Shown piece after piece: positions 51,752-59,725 of a stretch of 64,000 bases of DNA (position 1 is its first letter; each line of letters opens with the position of its first letter). The notes under the pieces are model-generated. The model was not told the origin of the DNA. It did no database searches and worked only from the letters and a program-made list of their open reading frames with translations. The stretch is from Phycisphaeraceae bacterium (GTDB lineage: Bacteria > Planctomycetota > Phycisphaerae > Phycisphaerales > Phycisphaeraceae), in contig JANQFR010000065.1 in assembly GCA_028277745.1 (NCBI GenBank), positions 47,380-111,379 on the forward strand. Direction: 5' to 3'. A program made the translations under genes and the position numbers.

Positions 51752-52816
51752 TCACGGGATGCCGCGCACGATCGACGGCCCGACCAGGCGGGTGACCCAG
51801 ACCGGCAGCTTCTTCCAGACCTCGATCCGCCGCCGCATCGCCGGGTCATCCGGCCGCATCGCGCCCGGCTCGCCGCGGCGCAGGTGGTGCTGCCACGTGG
51901 TCTGGCGCGGCTGGGCTTTCCACTGTTTCTTGAACCGGTGCGGGCCCGACCCCGGCGTGGTTCGGCCGAAGTCGAAGCAGACGCTGCCGCGCTCGATCGC
52001 GCGTCCCAGCAGCCGGTGATACATCCACATGTTCGCGTTGATCGGGTTGAACTGCCGCAGGCAACTCGCCGACGGCACCTGCGTCGTCGGCGCGGGGCCG
52101 ACCCGGTCGTGCAGCAGCAGCGCGCCCGCGATCGGGAACCCCTCGTGACGCACCACGCCCAGCTCCGCGTCGCCGGCGAACCGCGTGAGGATCGCTTCGA
52201 ACAGCCTCCGCGGGTACACCGGCGTGCCCAGGTCGCGCATGTTCACCGCGAAGATCGAATAAAAATCGTCCAGCAACTCCACGCCACCCCAGCGCATCGA
52301 CAGGTCCGAACGCTCCGCCTTGCGGATCAGGTTGCGCACCTTCGACGGCAGGCTCGCCCACAACCCATCGGCGTCCGGCAGGTCAAGCGTCATGACGACT
52401 TTCTCGTGAGTGTTGTGCGTGAGCCGGCGGTGCGTCACGGCGCCGTGGTCGTGGCGGAGCTGGAGGTAGTCGGCGTTCAACTCGCGCGACAGCGCGGCCG
52501 CCTCGTCGATCAACGCATCGCGCGACGCGTCGTCGAGCGCGACGACGCCGGCGCGGTTCAGATAGGGCAGGCTCACCAGGAAGCGGCCAAACAGCCGGCT
52601 GCTCAGCTGCGCCAGCGGCAGGTAGCCCGTGATCGGCCCGTCCTCCCCGTCGGCCCGGGCGATCAGCGCCAGCGTCCGGTGGCCCATCGCTTCACGCAGC
52701 ACGTCCAGCCAACGCGGGTCGTGCTCCAGGCACGCCCCAGCCCTCGCCGGCGCCGAGGCCAGGAACGCGGCGATCTGCTCACGGGGGATATCGTCTTGAC
52801 AGCGGACGACGTGCAT
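51752..52816 (-). CDS. FemAB-family XrtA/PEP-CTERM system-associated protein
   Basis: A 354-residue GNAT-fold protein of the FemAB group that occurs with exosortase loci. KVRNLIRKAERSDLSMRWGG, FYSIFAVNMRDLGTPVYPRRLFEAIL and MWMYHRLLGRAIERG...FDFGRTTPGSG are characteristic. FemAB enzymes add amino acids or acyl groups; this branch is thought to modify extracellular glycan. It converges with the glycosyltransferase gene, 11 bp apart, and is divergent from hldD. Confidence 0.88.
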   Translation of the reverse strand: MHVVRCQDDIPREQIAAFLASAPARAGACLEHDPRWLDVLREAMGHRTLALIARADGEDGPITGYLPLAQLSSRLFGRFLVSLPYLNRAGVVALDDASRDALIDEAAALSRELNADYLQLRHDHGAVTHRRLTHNTHEKVVMTLDLPDADGLWASLPSKVRNLIRKAERSDLSMRWGGVELLDDFYSIFAVNMRDLGTPVYPRRLFEAILTRFAGDAELGVVRHEGFPIAGALLLHDRVGPAPTTQVPSASCLRQFNPINANMWMYHRLLGRAIERGSVCFDFGRTTPGSGPHRFKKQWKAQPRQTTWQHHLRRGEPGAMRPDDPAMRRRIEVWKKLPVWVTRLVGPSIVRGIP

Positions 52817-52961
52817 ACGGCTCGACCTCGAAGCGGCGTAATCGTTACAAACGGCATGACCCGGATCGTCGAAACCGCCCGCCGACTTGAGCCCGCCCGC
52901 CCCCGCGGGGCGAAATCCTTACAATCTCTCTCTTTACCGCTCCTGATCGGGTCCGCCGCCT

Positions 52962-53921
52962 ATGCTCGTCGTCACCGGCGCCAACGGTTTTATCGGCTCC
53001 AACCTCGTGGCCGCCCTGCGCCGACGCGGCGACGAGCCGGTCGCCGTCGTCGATCACTTCGAGGCCGTGCGTTATCCGGACGCCCTCGGCGACGGGCCCC
53101 GCATCGCCGTCAACGACCTGCCCGCCTGGCTCGATGCCGCCGGCGACCGGGTCCGCGGCGTCTACCACCTCGGGGCGTTCAGCTCCACATCCGTCACCGA
53201 CCGCCCCGCGGTCATCGCCAACAACGTGACCTACTCCCAGACGCTGTGGCGCTGGTGCGCCGACGCCGGCGTCCCCTTCGTCTACGCCTCGAGCGCCGGC
53301 ACCTACGGCGATGGGTCCAAGGGCTTCGACGACGAGGCCGACCCGTCGACCTACCAGCCGCTGAGCCTCTACGCGGAGTCGAAGCAGATGGTCGACCTGT
53401 GGGCGTTGTTGCAGACCCACGCCCCGCCGCGCTGGGCCGGCGTCAAGTACTTCAACGTCTACGGCCCCAACGAGGCCCACAAGGGAACGCAGGCGTCCAT
53501 GGCGTATCACTGGTTCAAGCAGGTCCGCGACACCGGCGAGGCCCGGCTCTTCAAGTCCTACAAAGACGGCTTCGCCGACGGAGGGCAGCAGCGCGACTTT
53601 CTTTATGTGCAGGACGCCGTCGACGCGACGGTCCACCTCATGACCGCCCCCGGCGTCGACAACGGTTTGTACAACGTCGGCACGGGACGGCCCCGGACTT
53701 TCGCGGACCTCGCCCGCGCCGTGTTCGCCGCCCTCGACCAACCCCCCAAGCTTACGTTCATCGAGATGCCCCAGAACTTACGCGCCCAGTACCAGTACTA
53801 CACCCGGGCCACCGTGGACAAGCTCCAACGCAGCGGCTTCACCCAACCGATGCACACGCTCGAGCAGGGCGTGAGCGCCTACGTCGAGCAGCTCCGGGCT
53901 GTGGAAGGGGCGTCTGCGTGA
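52962..53921 (+). CDS. hldD: ADP-L-glycero-D-manno-heptose 6-epimerase
   Basis: A 319-residue extended SDR. VTGANGFIGSNLV (about 4-16) binds NADP, YASSAGTYGDG holds the active-site Ser, and YAESK the catalytic Tyr and Lys. KYFNVYGPNEAHKGTQASM and FADGGQQRDFLYVQDAVDA are diagnostic for HldD. It makes the final L,D epimer for heptose in lipopolysaccharide or S-layer glycan. The stop and the following GTG overlap as GTGA, coupling it to hldE. Confidence 0.93.
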   Translation: MLVVTGANGFIGSNLVAALRRRGDEPVAVVDHFEAVRYPDALGDGPRIAVNDLPAWLDAAGDRVRGVYHLGAFSSTSVTDRPAVIANNVTYSQTLWRWCADAGVPFVYASSAGTYGDGSKGFDDEADPSTYQPLSLYAESKQMVDLWALLQTHAPPRWAGVKYFNVYGPNEAHKGTQASMAYHWFKQVRDTGEARLFKSYKDGFADGGQQRDFLYVQDAVDATVHLMTAPGVDNGLYNVGTGRPRTFADLARAVFAALDQPPKLTFIEMPQNLRAQYQYYTRATVDKLQRSGFTQPMHTLEQGVSAYVEQLRAVEGASA

Positions 53922-55405
53922 CCGTCGCGCTTCCCGAACTCACCGCGTCTGACGCCACGGCCCTGCTGCGGGCGATGGTCGGCCGACGGGTCGTCGTCAT
54001 CGGGGACGGCATGCTCGACGGCTACCTGACCGGGCGGATCGGCCGCATCTCGCCCGAGGCGCCCGTGCCGGTCTTCAATGTCGAGCACGAGACGTTCATG
54101 CTCGGCGGCGCCGCCAACGTCGCCAAGTGCCTCGTCGCCCTCGGCGCCCGGGTCGGCCTCTGCGCCGTGGTCGGCGACGACGCCAACGCCGACGTGCTGA
54201 CCGACGAGGCCAGCAACCTCGGCATCGACGCCGCCGGCCTCGTCCGCGACCCGTCGCGCCCCACCACGCGCAAGACCCGCGTCGTCGCGCAGAACCAGCA
54301 GATGATCCGCCTCGACCGGGAGGAGTTGCGCGAGCTCTCCGACGCGGTCGAACGCAAGCTCATCAGGAAGATCGAACGCGCCGTCGCCCGGGCCGACGCG
54401 GTGGTCCTTTCGGACTACGCCAAGGGCGCGCTGACCAAGCCGGTCTGCCGGGCGGCGATCAAGGCCGCCAAGGGCAAACCGGTGGTGGTCGATCCGAAGG
54501 AGCTGCCGTGGGACCGTTATGCGGGGGCGACGATGATCAAGCCCAACCGGCGTGAGGCCGGTTGGTTCGTCGGGCGGGACGTGCGGGGCGACGAGGCGGT
54601 CGCGCAGGCGGCGCGATCGATGTCGCAGAAGCTGCGGTGCCCCCACGTGCTGATCACGCGCAGCGAATCGGGCATGACCCTGCGGACCACGCCGCCGAGC
54701 GGTCGGAAGAAGACGCTGCACGTCCGGCCGATCCGGCGCGAGGTGTTCGACCCGACCGGCGCGGGCGACGTGGTGGCGGCGACGCTGGCGCTGGCGCTGG
54801 CGGCGGGCGCCGACGCGGCCGCGGCGGCGGTGCTGGCCAACGTCGCCGGCGCGATCGAGGTGAGCAAGTTCGGGACCGCGGTGGTGACCGACTCGGAGAT
54901 CATCGAGGCCCTGGGGGGCGACTCGGCCGGGCACGGCCGCAAGATCATGTCGCGCGCCGCCGCCGCCGCGTTCGCCGCCGACCTCCGCCGCCAGGGCAAG
55001 CGCGTCGTCTTCACCAACGGCTGCTTCGACATCCTCCACGTCGGCCACGTGCAGTACCTCGAAGACTCCAGCCGGCGGGGCGAGGCGCTGGTCGTGGGAA
55101 TCAACACCGACGCGTCGGTCCGCCGCCTCAAGGGCGCCGGCCGGCCGGTCCAGCCCGAGGCCGACCGCGCCCGCATCATCGCCGCCCAGGCCTGCGTCGA
55201 CGCCGTGGTCCTCTTCGATGAAGACACCCCGATCGAGCTGATCAAGGCGGTCAAGCCCGACGTTCTCACCAAGGGCGCCGACTATCAAAAGAAACAGAAC
55301 GTCGTCGGCTGGGACCTCGTTGAGCGGTGGGGCGGCCGGGTCGAACTGATCCAACTCGTTCAGGGCCGATCCACCACCCAGCTGATCCGGAAAGCCAACC
55401 GATGA
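53918..55405 (+). CDS. hldE: Bifunctional heptose-7-phosphate kinase/heptose-1-phosphate adenylyltransferase
   Basis: A 495-residue fusion. Residues 1-330 are a PfkB-type kinase: GDGMLDGYLTGRIGRISPEA, MLGGAANVAKCL and the catalytic FDPTGAGDVVAATLA. Residues 345-495 are a nucleotidyltransferase: VVFTNGCFDILHVGHVQYL carries the HxGH motif, and VLTKGADYQKKQNVVGWDLV follows. It phosphorylates heptose-7-phosphate at C1 and, after GmhB action, adds AMP. It starts at GTG (53918) overlapping hldD and ends overlapping gmhA. Confidence 0.95.
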   Translation: MTVALPELTASDATALLRAMVGRRVVVIGDGMLDGYLTGRIGRISPEAPVPVFNVEHETFMLGGAANVAKCLVALGARVGLCAVVGDDANADVLTDEASNLGIDAAGLVRDPSRPTTRKTRVVAQNQQMIRLDREELRELSDAVERKLIRKIERAVARADAVVLSDYAKGALTKPVCRAAIKAAKGKPVVVDPKELPWDRYAGATMIKPNRREAGWFVGRDVRGDEAVAQAARSMSQKLRCPHVLITRSESGMTLRTTPPSGRKKTLHVRPIRREVFDPTGAGDVVAATLALALAAGADAAAAAVLANVAGAIEVSKFGTAVVTDSEIIEALGGDSAGHGRKIMSRAAAAAFAADLRRQGKRVVFTNGCFDILHVGHVQYLEDSSRRGEALVVGINTDASVRRLKGAGRPVQPEADRARIIAAQACVDAVVLFDEDTPIELIKAVKPDVLTKGADYQKKQNVVGWDLVERWGGRVELIQLVQGRSTTQLIRKANR

Positions 55406-55992
55406 CCGACGCCCGCGCCATCATCGACGCCAACTTCAACGACGCCGCCCGCCTCTTCGCGGCCGCGGCGGGCGACGCGGACCTGGTCCGGAACCTCGCC
55501 CGGGCCGCCGAACGGACCGCTGACCACCTCCGCCAGGGCGGCAAGCTCCTGATCGCCGGCAACGGCGGGTCCGCCGCCGAGGCCACCCACTTCGCCGGCG
55601 AACTCGTCGGCCCGTTCCTCAACCGGGCGCGCGCCCCCATCGCCGCCATCCCCCTCGGCTTCGACCCCAGCTCGCTCACCGCCCTCGCCAACGACTTCGG
55701 CTTCGAGGACGTCTTCGCCAAGCAACTCGCCGCCCTCGCCGCCCCCCCCGACGTGTTCTGGGCCTTGTCCACCAGCGGCAACTCGCCCAACGTGCTCGCG
55801 GCGCTGCGCGAGGCGAAATCGCTTGGCCTGCAAACCGTGCTCTTCACCAATCATGACGGCGGCCGAGCGCGCGAGCTGGCCGACATCGTCCTGCACACCC
55901 CCCGGGCCCCCACCCCGCGCGTGCAGGAGCTTCACCAGCTCTACGGCCATTGCCTCTGTGAATACATCGAGGCCCGGCTGGCTTCGTCCTGA
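55402..55992 (+). CDS. gmhA: Sedoheptulose-7-phosphate isomerase
   Basis: A 196-residue SIS-domain isomerase that starts ADP-heptose synthesis. KLLIAGNGGSAAEATHFAGEL (about 49-69) binds the sugar phosphate, and ALSTSGNSPNVLAAL continues the SIS site. RVQELHQLYGHCLCEYIE near the end has the conserved Glu and His. Its ATG overlaps the hldE stop as ATGA. With hldD and hldE, three of the four pathway enzymes are in one operon; gmhB is absent. Confidence 0.93.
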   Translation: MTDARAIIDANFNDAARLFAAAAGDADLVRNLARAAERTADHLRQGGKLLIAGNGGSAAEATHFAGELVGPFLNRARAPIAAIPLGFDPSSLTALANDFGFEDVFAKQLAALAAPPDVFWALSTSGNSPNVLAALREAKSLGLQTVLFTNHDGGRARELADIVLHTPRAPTPRVQELHQLYGHCLCEYIEARLASS

Positions 55993-56018
55993 CCCCTCAC
56001 CCTCAGCGTCGGTCCGTG

Positions 56019-56555
56019 ATGCCAGACGACCACGCCCATCCCGGCGGCAACCCGGATCGCCACGACCCCCCGATCCAAGCGGAGAAGCGGCTGATCGAGG
56101 AGTACGTGCGCGGGCGCGACATGCCGTGCCCCTCCTGCGGCTACAACCTCCGCGACCTGCACGCGGCGTACTCCTGCCCCGAGTGCGGCGCCGACCTGGT
56201 GCTCCGCCTGCATGCGCCCCGGAAAGATCGCCAGCGCAAGCGCGACACGTCGTTTGACAGCGGGCTGACCGCGTTCGTCTTCGCCTTCGGCCTGACCGCG
56301 TTCCTCGGCGTGATGGCGCTGATGTCGCATTTCACCAACCCCGCCGAGCCGCTGGCGTTGGCCGTTGTCGTTCATATCAGCGCCGCGGTGGTGCTGGTCG
56401 CCCTGACCCTGAGCTGGCTGCATTGGCGGGCTCGCCTGCGCGCGATGGCCCCTCAGCGAAGAACGGCGATGGCGGTCGGCTGCTGGTTATTGGCGATCGT
56501 CGTCGTCGTCGTGCAGGGGATCGTTATCTTGATGACGAGCCCCGCCTTTCCCTGA
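56019..56555 (+). CDS. Zinc-ribbon membrane protein (CGYNLRD type)
   Basis: A 178-residue protein: a His/Pro-rich head, a zinc ribbon MPCPSCGYNLRD...YSCPECGADL (about 35-60), a basic linker RKDRQRKRD, and three membrane helices (about 80-105, 113-135, 148-172). It belongs to the same group as 17770, 26332 and 63263. The ATG at 56019 is preferred to the GTG three bases before. It is 26 bp after gmhA and may be read through from that operon. Function unknown. Confidence 0.75.
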   Translation: MPDDHAHPGGNPDRHDPPIQAEKRLIEEYVRGRDMPCPSCGYNLRDLHAAYSCPECGADLVLRLHAPRKDRQRKRDTSFDSGLTAFVFAFGLTAFLGVMALMSHFTNPAEPLALAVVVHISAAVVLVALTLSWLHWRARLRAMAPQRRTAMAVGCWLLAIVVVVVQGIVILMTSPAFP

Positions 56556-56605
56556 TACGGGGCCCCGGTCAGTCCCGGACGGATGGTGGCGATCAGGAGT
56601 GAATG

Positions 56606-56634
56606 AAAAAGCGGACGCCCTCTCGGACGTCCGC
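56606..56634 (-). terminator. Rho-independent terminator of glnB
   Basis: On the minus strand GCGGACG and CGTCCGC pair around a 10-base loop and are followed by five T. It lies 31 bp after the glnB stop. Confidence 0.8.
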
Positions 56635-56664
56635 CTTCCTTTCTCCGGGTGTGGGTGACGGTCG

Positions 56665-57003
56665 TTAGAGCGCGTCGTTGTCGGTCTCGCCGGTGCGGAT
56701 CCGCTCGACCTTGGTCAGGGCGTAGACGAACAGCTTGCCGTCACCGACGTTGCCGGTGCGGGCGGCGGTGACGACGGCCTCAACGGCCTTGTCGAGGTCC
56801 TCGCTCTTGACCGCGATCTTGAGCAGGACCTTGGGGATGAACCCCACGTCCATCCGCCCGCCGCGGTAGCGTTCGGTGTGGCCCTTCTGCTTGCCAAAGC
56901 CCTTGCATTCCACCGCGGTGCAGCCGAGCACGCCGAGGCCTGAGAGCTTTTCCTTCACGGGGCCCAGCGCACTGGGCTTGATGACTGCTTCGATCATATG
57001 CAT
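56665..57003 (-). CDS. glnB: P-II nitrogen regulatory protein, Tyr51 absent
   Basis: A 112-residue P-II protein that senses ATP/ADP and 2-oxoglutarate and binds Amt. MIEAVIKP, KGFGKQKGHTERYRGG and the C-terminal GKLFVYALTKVERIRTGE are family hallmarks. In the T-loop Tyr46 is present, but the uridylylated Tyr51 is replaced by Met (RYRGGRMD), so control by GlnD is unlikely. AAAGGA lies eight bases before the ATG. It is downstream of amt, with a palindrome between them and a terminator after it. Confidence 0.95.
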   Translation of the reverse strand: MHMIEAVIKPSALGPVKEKLSGLGVLGCTAVECKGFGKQKGHTERYRGGRMDVGFIPKVLLKIAVKSEDLDKAVEAVVTAARTGNVGDGKLFVYALTKVERIRTGETDNDAL

Positions 57004-57034
57004 GGTGTTGAGTCCTTTAATTCGATGTTGTCGC

Positions 57035-57066
57035 TAAAGCCCGGGGACGGCCGTCCCCGGGCTTTA
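57035..57066. repeat. GC-rich palindrome between amt and glnB (family copy 3)
   Basis: TAAAGCCCGGGGAC and GTCCCCGGGCTTTA flank GGCC. It has the same stem core as the elements at 10365 and 17493. In the amt-glnB messenger it would form a strong stem just after the amt stop and could stop or protect the upstream transcript. Confidence 0.7.
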
Positions 57067-57080
57067 AAGGGCGGTGGGGT

Positions 57081-58595
57081 TCAGATCTCGCGGGCGTGGT
57101 ACGACTTGATGTAGGTCTGCTGGAAGTCCGGGTAAGCCGACATGTCGTGCTCGCCCAGGTCCAGGCCTTCGATCTCCTCGGCCTCGCTGACGCGGATGCC
57201 GATGATGGCCTTGAGGATGCCGAAGATCACAAAACCGATGACCAGAGCGTACGCCACGCCGGCGATGGCGCCGATGGCTTGGTAGCCGAGCTGCTCGCCG
57301 CCGGCGGTGTCGCCGTCGCCGAACAGGCCGTTGATGCCCCAGAGGCCGCAGCAGAGCGTGCCGTAAATGCCGCAGGTGCCGTGGACCGAGATCGCGCCGA
57401 CGGGGTCGTCGATGCGGAGCTTGTCGAGGGTGATGACCGAGAAGTAGACGATCACGCCGGAGATGCCGCCGACGAGGATGAGGGCCTCGACCCAGGTCGG
57501 GGTGTTGGGGCCGGCGGTGATGCCGACCAGGCCGGCGAGGATGCCGTTGAGGGCCATAGTGAGGTCGGGCTTGCCGCCGATGACCCAGGAGACGATGGCG
57601 GCCGCGATCCCGCCGCCGCAGGCGGCGAAGGTGGTGGTCACCAGGACGTAGGAGACGCCGGCCGCGTCAGCTGAAAGCTCCGAGCCGCCGTTGAAGCCGA
57701 ACCAGCCGAACCAGAGCAGGAACACGCCGATGGTGGCCAGCGGCATCGCGTGGCCGGGGATCGGCTGGACCGTGCCGTCCTTGGCGTATTTGCCGAGGCG
57801 CGGGCCCAGCAGCAGGGCGCCGGCCAAGGCGCCGGCGCCGCCCACCGCGTGCACAAGCGTCGAACCCGCGAAGTCGGCAAAACCTGCTTCAACAAGCTCG
57901 CCGTCCGCGTCGACGTGATTCCCCAACGTCGCAAGCCAGCCCCCGCCCCATTGCCACGAACCGACAACGCAGTAGGCGAACGCGATGAAGAACGGGCAGA
58001 AGATCAGGAAGGGCAGCAGCTTGATCCGGCCGGCGACGGCGCCGGAGACGATCGTGCAGCACGTCGCCGCGAACATGGCCTGGAAGAAGAAGTCGGTCCA
58101 CACCGTATAGCCGGTGTTGTAGATCGGGCTGATGCTCTCTTTGAGATATTCATCGCTGCCGCTGCTGTACACGCCGCCGCCCTGGATGCCCCAGCCGAAC
58201 GCGAAGACGCCGTCGATGAACCAATGTGCTTCAGGGTCGCCGATCGTGCCGGGGTACATGATGATCCAGCCGCAGATCCCGTAGGTCACGATGCCGATCA
58301 TGATGATCATCGTGTTCTTGAACAGGATGTTGACCGTGTTCTTGGCTCTGGTCAGGCCCGACTCCACGCAAGCGAAGCCCAGGTGCATGATGAACACCAG
58401 CATGCCGGCGATCATGATCCACAGGTTGTTGACCGTCCACATCTCCGGCGTGATGCCTGCCTCCGCGAAGAAATCCCCCTCTTTCACGGCGGTAATGGTT
58501 TCTTCGACATCCTGAGCCCACGTAACGTCGGCCCATCCCACCGACAGTGCGCCGGCGACGGCCAGCAGTAGCAATCCCATCTTGAGTCGTGACAT
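57081..58595 (-). CDS. amt: Ammonium transporter (Amt/MEP family)
   Basis: A 504-residue transporter with a signal peptide (MSRLKMGLLLLAVAGALSVG... to near WAQ) and eleven or so helices. MHLGFACVESGLTRAKN, FAGSTLVHAVGGAGALAGALLLGPR with the first pore His, LLWFGWFGFNGGSEL and DDPVGAISVHGTCGIYGTL with the second His are the Amt hallmarks. It conducts ammonium across the inner membrane, and P-II encoded downstream would gate it. The ATG at 58595 has GGGAGA upstream; the longer frame adds 11 residues. Confidence 0.95.
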   Translation of the reverse strand: MSRLKMGLLLLAVAGALSVGWADVTWAQDVEETITAVKEGDFFAEAGITPEMWTVNNLWIMIAGMLVFIMHLGFACVESGLTRAKNTVNILFKNTMIIMIGIVTYGICGWIIMYPGTIGDPEAHWFIDGVFAFGWGIQGGGVYSSGSDEYLKESISPIYNTGYTVWTDFFFQAMFAATCCTIVSGAVAGRIKLLPFLIFCPFFIAFAYCVVGSWQWGGGWLATLGNHVDADGELVEAGFADFAGSTLVHAVGGAGALAGALLLGPRLGKYAKDGTVQPIPGHAMPLATIGVFLLWFGWFGFNGGSELSADAAGVSYVLVTTTFAACGGGIAAAIVSWVIGGKPDLTMALNGILAGLVGITAGPNTPTWVEALILVGGISGVIVYFSVITLDKLRIDDPVGAISVHGTCGIYGTLCCGLWGINGLFGDGDTAGGEQLGYQAIGAIAGVAYALVIGFVIFGILKAIIGIRVSEAEEIEGLDLGEHDMSAYPDFQQTYIKSYHAREI

Positions 58596-58688
58596 TGAGC
58601 ATGTCTCCCTAGCAGAGTGAACCCTCATCGCCGCGCCTTACGGATACGCAGAGAACACCTCCGCGCCGCGACACACGATTGTTGGGCA

Positions 58689-58716
58689 AGATAAATGATG
58701 ATTGCATGAATTTCAA
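58689..58716 (-). promoter_or_regulatory. Candidate promoter of amt-glnB
   Basis: On the minus strand TTGAAA (58716-58711) and TTATCT (58694-58689) are 16 bases apart, about 95 bp before the amt start. The region is strongly AT-rich. Repeats of AAGCG overlap the -35. Confidence 0.45.
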
Positions 58717-58765
58717 GCGATATTTCAAATTGACGCTTATTTTTTAAGCGATCTTTTAGTAAGCG
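58715..58765. promoter_or_regulatory. Cluster of AAGCG half-sites upstream of amt
   Basis: AAGCG occurs at 58715, 58746 and 58761, and its complement CGCTT at 58734. CGCTTA-TTTTT-TAAGCG (58734-58750) is a perfect inverted repeat. The arrangement suggests cooperative binding by one regulator. No sigma54-type -24/-12 element was seen. Confidence 0.4.
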
Positions 58766-58799
58766 CCTTATTTACAACCTATTTAGGTCTTCAGAGGGT

Positions 58800-59503
58800 G
58801 TTTCGTGATCGGAGTGGTGCGTGGGCGCCTGTTTCGGTCGGCTGTACAGGCCGGCTGGGGCTGTTCGGGTCGCCGAAACCCAGGCGTTTGGGGAGCGGGC
58901 CGGTGCGGTGCGGCATTGGGCGGGTCCCTCAGGTCGCCCGCCCGGGCGTCTCGCGATCGGCCGGGGCGGGGAACTGCGGCCGAATCCGTACCGGCGTGCA
59001 GTCTGTGAATCCAGAGCGAGCCGTCCCTGCTCGCAAGAAGATCGGGGCGATACGCGTCGGTCCGCGCCCGCCCCCGTGAATCTCCCCCTCCCCCCTCGCT
59101 TCCTCTCCCACTCCGGGTAAAAAAAGCGGACGCCCCACACGAGGCGCCCGCTCATCGCCCCCCACGACCGCCGTGGGGGTGGCCTGCTTCAGGTTTTCAA
59201 CCGCCGGCGAACCCTCGAACGTTTCATGCCTCCGCTCGTCATGGGCGTCTGCATTTTGGGGCTCCAGCGTCGGCCAGGGGTCGCGTTTGACGCTTCCAAC
59301 GGCCTTGTCCCCTTCATTGAGCAACGGTCATGCCGTGAAGCGGTCTGGTCGGGGCCCAGATTGGATTTTTATGATGTATGATTTGTGTAAATGCCTACAA
59401 AAAAGAAGGAAAGGCGATGTGTCCGCGTGGCAGGAAATATTGAGAAAAGAACGTCGTCCGATAAGGCCTGCTGCGCGATTGTGCATGGCGGGGGGGTATC
59501 GGG
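58800..59503. other. Long stretch without a convincing protein gene
   Basis: No gene of known family is seen on either strand between the amt promoter region and the secreted-protein gene. The 58800-59100 part is GC-rich with several poor overlapping frames. 59340-59450 is AT-rich. A minus-strand terminator lies at 59119, and a strong ribosome-binding site with a nine-codon frame at 59406-59443. Confidence 0.4.
59119..59152 (-). terminator. Strong rho-independent terminator with no assigned gene
   Basis: On the minus strand AGCGGGCGCC and GGCGTCCGCT pair (one G-U) and are followed by seven T. A second hairpin, CCCCAC/GTGGGG, lies just upstream. The only open frame leading into it, from about 59324, reads through the stem. 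The transcript ending here may be a small RNA. Confidence 0.7.
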
Positions 59504-59534
59504 GCGGGTCCGCCTGAAAATCAGGCGGACCCGC
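59504..59534. repeat. 14-bp perfect hairpin before the secreted-protein gene
   Basis: GCGGGTCCGCCTGA (59504-59517) and its exact complement (59521-59534) flank AAA. No T-tract follows. It may terminate upstream + strand transcription or act in the leader of the gene at 59726. Confidence 0.65.
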
Positions 59535-59725
59535 TTCGGGCGATGATTCATCCGGCTGGGTTTGGGTTGGCTGTCATGCGTATGCTTCGATTAGACTGCG
59601 TTTTTGTTTCCGCGATGCGCCTCGGTCGATGGTGTAAACGGACGTGCGATGGCTCTCGCCGTTTTGAATCCTTGTCATGGCTCAACCCGCGCGGGGGCGC
59701 CCGCCCGCCGGGCTGGAGAATAAAG

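Noticed and set aside
51884..53917. Upstream part of a 1173-codon + frame that ends in hldE
   Set aside because: The first 678 codons overlap FemAB and hldD in other frames and are Arg/Pro-rich noise; hldE starts at the GTG at 53918.
58702..59079. 125-codon + frame after the amt promoter
   Set aside because: It starts inside the AT-rich regulatory region with no ribosome site and has composition unlike neighbouring genes.
58929..59324. 131-codon minus frame across the orphan terminator
   Set aside because: It reads through a strong terminator stem and T-tract and has no good start. Part of it (59160-59324) could be coding but cannot be supported.
59153..59340. tmRNA or SRP RNA gene in the orphan transcript region
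   Set aside because: GTTCGAGGGTTCGCC looks superficially like a T-arm, but no acceptor stem, CCA end, resume codon frame or SRP GGAAG core was found.
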